A stretch of DNA of 9,619 nucleotides from NCBI GenBank assembly GCA_017442465.1, contig JAFRZQ010000110.1:1-9619 (forward strand), given 5' to 3'. The position numbers and the translations under genes are program-made. Below are positions 1-4,471 of the stretch, piece after piece. The stretch is from Anaerotignum sp. (GTDB taxonomy: Bacteria; Bacillota; Clostridia; Lachnospirales; Anaerotignaceae). Position 1 is the first letter of the stretch, and each line of letters opens with the position of its first letter. The notes below the pieces were generated by a model that worked only from the letters and a program-made list of their open reading frames with translations, was not told the DNA's origin and ran no database searches.

Positions 1-405
1 ATTAAATCGTCTGTGGATCCGATTTGGCGCAATTTTGCCCACGTTCCCTTTGTAAGAACTATATTTCCTGCTTTTTCTGGTAAAAGAAGTAACCTGAAGA
101 CCGTATTTTTTACAGATACGATGAACCTTTTTCTTATTGATAACTGTGGTTTTTCTGAGTTCTCCAGTGATTCGTCTGTATCCCCAATCTTTATGTTCAG
201 CTCTGATTGCCCTGATCTTATCTTCTAGTTCCTGATCAGGGTTATGGTCAAATCTTTTTTGCCAATACATATAAGTTGCTTTTGGCATACCAATAAAAGA
301 GATAAGGTCTTTCAATCTGAATTCTCTTCGGAGACTGTGGATGACTCTTGCAGTTCTCTCATTCTTGCTTCGTCCTCTAAACGCAGTCTCCTCAATTCTT
401 TTAAA
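1..405 (-). CDS. IS3-family transposase OrfB, N-terminal part (truncated by window edge)
   Basis: This frame is -1 relative to OrfA and is open from the stop at 436-438 down to base 1. It encodes text typical of the start of IS150-type OrfB: RVIHSLRREFRLKDLISF, GMPKATYMYW, an HTH_21-like region containing WGYRRITGEL and NKKKVHRICKKYGL, then SYKGNVGKIAPNRIHRRF, which resembles the RSYRGEVGQTAPN stretch just before the DDE integrase core. The catalytic DDE residues are beyond the window. The start given here is the proposed frameshift site, not an initiation codon. The first in-frame ATG (286-288) would remove conserved N-terminal sequence, so OrfB is best read as the second half of a fused OrfAB. 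No disabling stop is seen in the visible part. Confidence 0.88.
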
Positions 406-881
406 TATGCATTCTGGATCCTCAGTTTCAAATTTTCAGCTTCTAATTGTTTAATGTATTCTGTTACAACATCATCAGTTGGGTTTTCTGCGATTGTCTT
501 TGCATGTAGTTTTTTCAATGGTTTGGGCCGTCCTTTCTTTCGAGGTACTAAAGCATCAGGTCCAGCCACTCTAAAGTCATTTACCCATCTGCATATTTGT
601 GCAGGGGTAGTTATGCCCATCTTGAGTGCCAGTTCCTGATATGATATTTCTGTTGTTAAATATAACTCTACTACAGAAAGCTTGAACTCGAAAGAAAAAG
701 TTTGTTGTTTTCTGGAGCGCGTTAATCCAGCGTCCCCCCAGACCTCATAATTATGAACCCATTTTTCTATGCAACTTTTGGATGGAACACCATATTTCTT
801 TGACAAATATTTGTAACCGCCTTCCTTGTTGAGATATGCTTGGACAATTTCTTTTTTCAACTCATAACTATATTTTGCCAT
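312..881 (-). CDS. IS3-family transposase OrfA (DNA-binding subunit)
   Basis: A 189-residue DNA-binding half of an IS3-type transposase. Two helix-turn-helix units of the IS150 OrfA kind are visible: residues about 1-55 (with KYLSKKYGVPSKSCIEKWV) and about 62-115 (with YQELALKMGITTPAQICRWV). A basic linker RKKGRPKPLKK follows, then a leucine-zipper-like coiled coil at about 138-175 (QLEAENLKLRIQNAYLKEL). The family uses these for end recognition and oligomerisation. Its length is close to that of IS150 OrfA. The ATG at 881 is preceded by GGGAGG at 893-898, 11 nt upstream, and that site is buried in a hairpin of the IS end. OrfB continues in the -1 frame, so OrfA alone would be made without frameshifting, and the family expects the full transposase to be an OrfAB fusion. 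Confidence 0.93.
   Translation of the reverse strand: MAKYSYELKKEIVQAYLNKEGGYKYLSKKYGVPSKSCIEKWVHNYEVWGDAGLTRSRKQQTFSFEFKLSVVELYLTTEISYQELALKMGITTPAQICRWVNDFRVAGPDALVPRKKGRPKPLKKLHAKTIAENPTDDVVTEYIKQLEAENLKLRIQNAYLKELRRLRLEDEARMRELQESSTVSEENSD
399..405 (-). other. Probable programmed -1 frameshift site (T TTA AAA) joining OrfA and OrfB
   Basis: On the minus strand the heptamer TTTAAAA is phased as T TTA AAA in the OrfA frame (codons Leu160-Lys161), the X XXY YYZ form needed for -1 tandem slippage. A shift here enters the OrfB frame, which stays open to the window edge. It falls just after the leucine-zipper region, where IS3 elements usually shift. A second heptamer, A AAT TTG at 429-435, is also in phase and also lies downstream of the last OrfB-frame stop (436-438), so it is a weaker alternative. 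No A6G slippery run is present in the overlap. Confidence 0.6.
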
Positions 882-886
882 AGAAA

Positions 887-937
887 AACCGACCTCCCAA
901 AAATTAGATTTTTAGGTCTAACTTTTGGGGGTCGGTT
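887..937 (-). promoter_or_regulatory. IS-end stem-loop that sequesters the orfA ribosome binding site
   Basis: Read on the minus strand, bases 937-917 pair with 908-887: 21 base pairs, one G-U pair, one bulged A (895) and an 8-nt loop (909-916). The 3' arm holds the orfA Shine-Dalgarno GGGAGG (893-898), which is matched by the CCCCC of the terminal inverted repeat in the 5' arm. A transcript starting outside the IS would contain both arms and hide the site; one starting inside the loop or 3' arm would not. The stem is followed by a short U run (884-888 reads UUUUU, two of which are in the stem), so it may also act as a weak terminator. The pairing is visible in the sequence; the regulatory role is inferred by analogy with other IS elements. 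Confidence 0.7.
893..898 (-). promoter_or_regulatory. Ribosome binding site of orfA (GGGAGG), occluded in the stem-loop
   Basis: GGGAGG lies 11 nt upstream of the orfA ATG, slightly far but the only candidate. It supports the start at 881. All six bases lie in the 3' arm of the IS-end hairpin, five of them paired and the A at 895 bulged. Confidence 0.65.
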
Positions 938-962
938 CAATCCGCGTCCTTTTCCTATTTGC

Positions 963-1979
963 TTATTTCTTGTATGCTTTTACTTTTTCCACCAGTTTCG
1001 CCTTTTCTTCGGCAGGCAGGAAAGCTGCTTCCGCAGAATATACCAGCATTTTCAGGATATCGTCTTCTGTGAAGCCCATATCTTCCAGACAGCGGTCATA
1101 TTCATCATCCAGTGTTACATCAAAGATCGTCATGTTATCTGTATTGATGGTCACACGGATACCCATGTCCAAGAGTTTTTTCACGGGGTGAGCAGCGTAA
1201 CTTTCTCTGCTCTGGCAGCGAATATTGCTGGTAGGGCAGATTTCGAAAGTGATATCATTTTTGATCGCTCTTTCACACAGTTCAGGTGCTTCATACACCG
1301 CATGTCCATGACCGATACGCAGAGAGCCGAAGTCCATGGCATCTTTTACGGTTTCATGATCCTGGCTGTCGCCACCGTGGCAGGTGAAGGGCAGTTCCAG
1401 TTCTCTTGCCAGATCGAAGATATAATGGAAATTACGCAGGGGCACGATGCCTTCCGCACCGGCCAGATCCAGCGCGTTTACGCCTTTACCCAAATATTCC
1501 TTGCACAGGCGTACCGTTTCCAGGTTTTCTTCTTTATTCACTGTTTCCAGACCAATGCTCATGCAGCACAGGATCAAACCGATGCTGATCTCAGGGTGCA
1601 ATTTCAGGCCTTCTTCCTTGCCTTCGATGACTGCTTCGATGACTTCCTTCTGGCTCAGGCCTTTCTGGGTATGCAGCTGTGGCGCAAAACGGATTTCACC
1701 ATGAACCACGCCCTGTTCTGCCAGATCACATACCAGTTCCTTTGTGATACGAACGATATATTCTCTGTCCTGCATGATCTTCAGGGGCAAATCAAATTTT
1801 GTCAGGCAGTCGTTTACATCCAGACAGGGTTCCAGTACAGCAGCATCTCTGGTGAAGGTTTCATAATCCACGCCGTCTGCCACCAGACCTTCCTTCTGGT
1901 ACAGTTCCCATACGGTTTCGGGGCGGATGGAGCCGTCCAGGTGCAGATGCAGTTCAATTTTCGGATATGTATATTTCAT
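963..1979 (-). CDS. add: Adenosine deaminase family protein
   Basis: A 338-residue metal-dependent amidohydrolase of the adenosine/AMP deaminase family, predicted to hydrolyse adenosine (or deoxyadenosine) to inosine and ammonia in cytosolic purine salvage. Visible family motifs are HLHLDGS (zinc ligands His11 and His13), GEIRFAP, DLAGAE, His201 as third zinc ligand, RIGHGH, EICPTSN, and INTDN with Asp281 as the zinc-binding Asp. The length is normal for Add. The start ATG at 1979 follows a very strong AAAGGAGGAG site. Two active-site positions deserve notice: the usual HAGE motif reads HGGD (His201-Asp204), so the catalytic Glu is Asp, and TDDP reads TDNM (I recall TDN in other Gram-positive members). 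The fold is sure; strict adenosine specificity is less so. Downstream, an IS begins 23 bp past the stop, with no terminator in between. Confidence 0.9.
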   Translation of the reverse strand: MKYTYPKIELHLHLDGSIRPETVWELYQKEGLVADGVDYETFTRDAAVLEPCLDVNDCLTKFDLPLKIMQDREYIVRITKELVCDLAEQGVVHGEIRFAPQLHTQKGLSQKEVIEAVIEGKEEGLKLHPEISIGLILCCMSIGLETVNKEENLETVRLCKEYLGKGVNALDLAGAEGIVPLRNFHYIFDLARELELPFTCHGGDSQDHETVKDAMDFGSLRIGHGHAVYEAPELCERAIKNDITFEICPTSNIRCQSRESYAAHPVKKLLDMGIRVTINTDNMTIFDVTLDDEYDRCLEDMGFTEDDILKMLVYSAEAAFLPAEEKAKLVEKVKAYKK

Positions 1980-2009
1980 GGGTATCTCCTCCTTTGGGTT
2001 CTTAAGAAA

Positions 2010-2038
2010 ATCATAACGTAAAAAAGCGTATCCCGCAA
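2010..2038 (-). promoter_or_regulatory. Possible sigma-A promoter for add, overlapping the upstream terminator
   Basis: A -10-like TATGAT (2010-2015) is spaced 17 bp from TTGCGG (2033-2038) on the minus strand. The -35-like element lies in the loop and 3' arm of the terminator of the preceding gene. Initiation about 7 bp past the -10 would leave a leader of roughly 25 nt that still contains the AAAGGAGGAG site. The -35 matches the consensus only in its first three bases, so this is tentative, but only about 40 bp separate the terminator from the start codon and no better candidate is seen. Confidence 0.4.
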
Positions 2039-2047
2039 GGGATACGC
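2020..2047 (-). terminator. Intrinsic terminator of the DUF1846 gene
   Basis: On the minus strand GCGTATCCC pairs with GGGATACGC (9 bp, loop TTGC at 2035-2038) and is followed by six U residues (2020-2025). It begins 12 bp after the stop codon of the DUF1846 gene and separates it from add. Confidence 0.9.
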
Positions 2048-2059
2048 CTGTTTTTATTT

Positions 2060-3544
2060 TTATCTGTGGAAGAGTTTTTTTGTCTCGTATTTGGGTTCGC
2101 AGGTCAGGTTCACGCCCAGCTTTTTGAATACAGTTTCATCAACGGAAGACAGGATGACTGTAGAATGCACCTCGCAGCATTTCAGTTTTTCCAGCTGCTT
2201 CAGCGCCAGATCCGCCACAGGGTCTGTTACCGCACAGATACTCAGGGCGATCAGCACTTCATCTGTATGCAGACGAGGGTTCTGGTTGCCCAGATGGCCG
2301 ATCTTCAGTTTCTGGATAGGTTCAATGATTTCAGGAGCGATTAGTTTCACTTCCTTGCCGATACCTGCCAGTGTCTTCAGCGCATTCAAAAGCATAGCAG
2401 AGGATGCACCCAAGAGAGCACTGGTCTTGCCTGTTACGATGGTGCCATCCATCAGTTCAATGGCCGCCGCAGGGTCTCCAGTCTCTTCTGCGCGTCTGTT
2501 TGCCGCCGCAACCACCACGCGGTCTTCGATGCTGGTGCCCGCCTGCTTCATCAAGAGCTCCAGTTTATAGATCACATCATCGCCCAAGGCACCTTTTCGA
2601 TGGTCATTCAGTGCTTTATAGTAACGGCGTACGATTTCTGTTCTTGCCGCGTCAGAAACGGCCTCATCGTTGAAAATACAGTTGCCCACCATATTTACGC
2701 CCATATCTGTAGGGGATTTATAGGGGGATACACCATAGATCTGTTCAAACATAGCGTTCAGCACAGGGAATACTTCCACATCTCGGTTGTAGTTTACTGT
2801 TGTTTCGCCGTAGGCTTCCAGATGGAAGGGGTCGATCATATTGACGTCATTCAGGTCTGCCGTTGCCGCTTCATACGCCAGATTTACAGGGTGACGCAGA
2901 GGGATGTTCCAGATGGGGAAGGTTTCAAACTTCGCATAGCCCGCCTTCACACCGCGTTTGTTTTCATGATACAGCTGAGACAGGCAGGTAGCCATCTTGC
3001 CGCTGCCGGGGCCGGGTGCTGTCAGCACTACCAGAGAACGCTGTGTTTCGATATAATCATTTCTGCCGAAGCCTTCTTCACTTACGATCAGAGGGATATT
3101 GGCAGGGTATCCTTCGATGGGATAATGTCTGTAAACCTTGATACCCAGAGCTTCCAGTTTCTTTTCATAGGCAATGACACTGGCCTGACCGTTGAACTGT
3201 GTCAGAACAACGCTGCCCACATACAGACCATAGCCGCGGAATGCATCGATCAGACGCAGTACATCCGCATCATAAGTGATGCCCAGATCGCCGCGCACTT
3301 TATTCTTTTCAATATCGCCCGCACTGATGACGATGACGATCTCCGCATCATCCTTCAGCTGCACCAGCATATCGATCTTACTGTCAGGCTTGAAGCCGGG
3401 CAGCACACGGGATGCATGGTAGTCATCAAACAGTTTGCCGCCAAATTCCAGATACAGCTTGCCGCCGAACTGGCCGATGCGTTCTTTGATATGCTTCGAC
3501 TGCAGGTGCAGATATTTATCATTATCAAATCCTAAACGTAACAT
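2060..3544 (-). CDS. DUF1846 (UPF0371) family protein of unknown function
   Basis: A complete 494-residue cytosolic protein that I recognise as the DUF1846/UPF0371 family by its N-terminus (GFDNDKYLHLQSKHI, GGKLYLEFGGKLFDDYHASR, LPGFKPDSKI) and by the middle segment with SEEGFGRNDYIET and TAPGPGSGKMATCLSQLY. Residues 178-183 (GPGSGK) resemble a nucleotide-binding loop but do not match the full GxxxxGK[ST] Walker A, since a Met follows the Lys. A second glycine-rich stretch, GTIVTGKTS, lies at 367-375. There is no signal peptide or membrane segment. The family is common in Bacillota and Actinobacteria and, to my knowledge, has no assigned biochemical role. The ATG at 3544 is preceded by GGGGAGAG about 7 nt upstream and by a good promoter; a terminator follows. 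It is transcribed alone, so the neighbours give little help with function. Confidence 0.93.
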   Translation of the reverse strand: MLRLGFDNDKYLHLQSKHIKERIGQFGGKLYLEFGGKLFDDYHASRVLPGFKPDSKIDMLVQLKDDAEIVIVISAGDIEKNKVRGDLGITYDADVLRLIDAFRGYGLYVGSVVLTQFNGQASVIAYEKKLEALGIKVYRHYPIEGYPANIPLIVSEEGFGRNDYIETQRSLVVLTAPGPGSGKMATCLSQLYHENKRGVKAGYAKFETFPIWNIPLRHPVNLAYEAATADLNDVNMIDPFHLEAYGETTVNYNRDVEVFPVLNAMFEQIYGVSPYKSPTDMGVNMVGNCIFNDEAVSDAARTEIVRRYYKALNDHRKGALGDDVIYKLELLMKQAGTSIEDRVVVAAANRRAEETGDPAAAIELMDGTIVTGKTSALLGASSAMLLNALKTLAGIGKEVKLIAPEIIEPIQKLKIGHLGNQNPRLHTDEVLIALSICAVTDPVADLALKQLEKLKCCEVHSTVILSSVDETVFKKLGVNLTCEPKYETKKLFHR

Positions 3545-3591
3545 AAATAACTCTCCCCGATGTATTTTTCAGAAAAATCATACAACATAAA

Positions 3592-3620
3592 ATTATACCG
3601 AATTTTTTCTACATTTCCAA
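3592..3620 (-). promoter_or_regulatory. Sigma-A promoter of the DUF1846 gene
   Basis: The minus strand has TTGGAA (3615-3620), a 17-bp spacer and a perfect TATAAT (3592-3597), with A/T-rich sequence around it. Initiation near 3585 would give a leader of about 40 nt before the ATG at 3544. Confidence 0.75.
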
Positions 3621-3703
3621 GCAAAACTTGCGAAAAAATAGCTATTCTCCATCAAAAAATAAAATACCCACCATAAGAAAAGTGTCCCCGTTTTCTTTTC
3701 ACC

Positions 3704-3725
3704 TATCACAACAATATCACAACAA
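3704..3725 (-). repeat. Perfect 11-bp tandem repeat between comF and the DUF1846 gene
   Basis: On the minus strand TTGTTGTGATA occurs twice back to back (3715-3725 and 3704-3714). It directly abuts the U run of the comF terminator and lies about 85-105 bp upstream of the DUF1846 promoter -35 box. One copy per helical turn would suit a protein-binding site, but no known regulator motif is recognised. Confidence 0.6.
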
Positions 3726-3757
3726 AAAAAGTGTCCGCCGCCGCAGCAGACACTTTT
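3724..3757 (-). terminator. Intrinsic terminator of the recD2-comF operon
   Basis: On the minus strand AAAAGTGTCTGC (3746-3757) pairs with GCGGACACTTTT (3727-3738): 12 bp with one G-U pair and a 7-nt loop, followed by a run of U ending at 3724. It starts 12 bp after the comF stop. The 3'-arm sequence GGACACTTTT is repeated further downstream at 3678-3687. Confidence 0.88.
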
Positions 3758-3769
3758 ACCTTTTTGTTT

Positions 3770-4471
3770 TTATTCCGTCCCTGCCGCCGAAAGAGAGAAT
3801 ACCATCACTTCCTTCGCACCGGCACGGTACAATTCCTTTGCACATTCATTACAGGTCGTCCCCGTGGTAAAAATATCATCCACCAAAAGGATCCGCTTGC
3901 CTGCAAAATCCTTCTTTGCTATAAAAGCATCCCTCAGGTTCATTTTTCTTTCTTCCGGATTCAGTTCACTCTGGGCAATGGTCTCTCTTTTTCTTCCCAG
4001 TGCCTGTTTCTCAAAAATCAGCCCTGTTTTTTCAGATATCTTTTCACAAAGGATATGAGTCTGGTTGAAGCCGCGGTATTTCTCCTTTTTCGGATGCAGC
4101 GGCACAGAAACCATCACATCCGTTTTCACCAGCAGTTCTTCGTGATATTTCAGAAGATATTCCGCCATCACTTCTCCCAAGCCATGCCCGATCCTTTTAT
4201 CTCCGTCATATTTGAACAGATGGATGGCATCCCGGACTGTTTCATAAGGAAATGCCGCACAGGCAGAATCAAAGGCATAGGCCTTCACACAAAATTCACA
4301 GAAACCCGCATTGTTCGTTTCACCGCCGCAATGGGGACAGATATTCTCCGAAAAATAAGGAAGTTCTTCTCCGCATTTTTTGCAGAGAACCCCCTTTTGT
4401 TCCTCCAGCGTCAGCACTTCTCCGCAGACAGCACATCGGGGCGGAAAAATCAGGTTTAACAAATTCTTCAT
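3770..4471 (-). CDS. comF: ComF family protein (phosphoribosyltransferase-like)
   Basis: A 233-residue ComF-type protein. The N-terminus carries four CxxC pairs (Cys13/16, 30/33, 45/48, 58/61), predicted to bind two zinc ions. The C-terminal half is a type I phosphoribosyltransferase-like domain, with the conserved KYRGFNQ at 131-137 and the PRPP-binding signature ILLVDDIFTTGTTC at 194-207. In competent bacteria ComF acts on the cytoplasmic side of DNA uptake with the ComFA helicase and DprA; many non-competent bacteria also carry it, with an unclear role. The start codon overlaps the stop of recD2 (ATGA, 4468-4471) and a G-rich GGGGGTGG site lies inside the end of recD2, so translation is probably coupled. 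No comFA is seen beside it. A terminator follows. Confidence 0.93.
   Translation of the reverse strand: MKNLLNLIFPPRCAVCGEVLTLEEQKGVLCKKCGEELPYFSENICPHCGGETNNAGFCEFCVKAYAFDSACAAFPYETVRDAIHLFKYDGDKRIGHGLGEVMAEYLLKYHEELLVKTDVMVSVPLHPKKEKYRGFNQTHILCEKISEKTGLIFEKQALGRKRETIAQSELNPEERKMNLRDAFIAKKDFAGKRILLVDDIFTTGTTCNECAKELYRAGAKEVMVFSLSAAGTE

Larger units (their letters stand above)
1..939 (-). mobile_element. IS3-family (IS150-group) insertion sequence, partial: orfA side complete, orfB side runs off the window
   Basis: The element is recognised from two overlapping transposase frames (orfA and orfB) and a terminal sequence on the minus strand starting TGAACCGACCCCCAAAAG at 939, which has the TG end and the GACCCCCAAAAGT core typical of IS150-group inverted repeats. 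This end lies 23 bp beyond the stop codon of the adenosine-deaminase gene. The opposite inverted repeat and most of the DDE catalytic domain lie outside the window, so neither the target duplication nor the completeness of the copy can be checked. Base composition is more AT-rich than the host genes to its right, as expected for acquired DNA. Family assignment is firm; a group narrower than IS150 is not claimed. Confidence 0.9.

Noticed and set aside
178..183. Considered whether any part of the window encodes a defence or toxin-antitoxin system
   Set aside because: The genes are all identifiable as housekeeping, redox, unknown DUF1846 or IS functions; no nuclease-effector, antitoxin pair, reverse transcriptase or repeat array is visible.
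286..288. ATG as an independent start for OrfB
   Set aside because: It would drop conserved N-terminal OrfB sequence (RVIHSLRREF...), and no ribosome binding site precedes it; frameshifting explains the layout better.
887..937. The IS-end inverted repeat as a riboswitch or host operator
   Set aside because: One arm is the IS terminal repeat itself and the structure stops at the IS boundary, so it belongs to the element rather than to add.
840..2021. A 393-codon plus-strand open frame opposite add and the IS end
   Set aside because: It crosses the IS boundary and the IS hairpin and is antisense to a clear deaminase.
2600..3535. A 311-codon plus-strand frame opposite the DUF1846 gene
   Set aside because: The minus-strand frame matches a known family along its whole length; the plus frame does not match anything.
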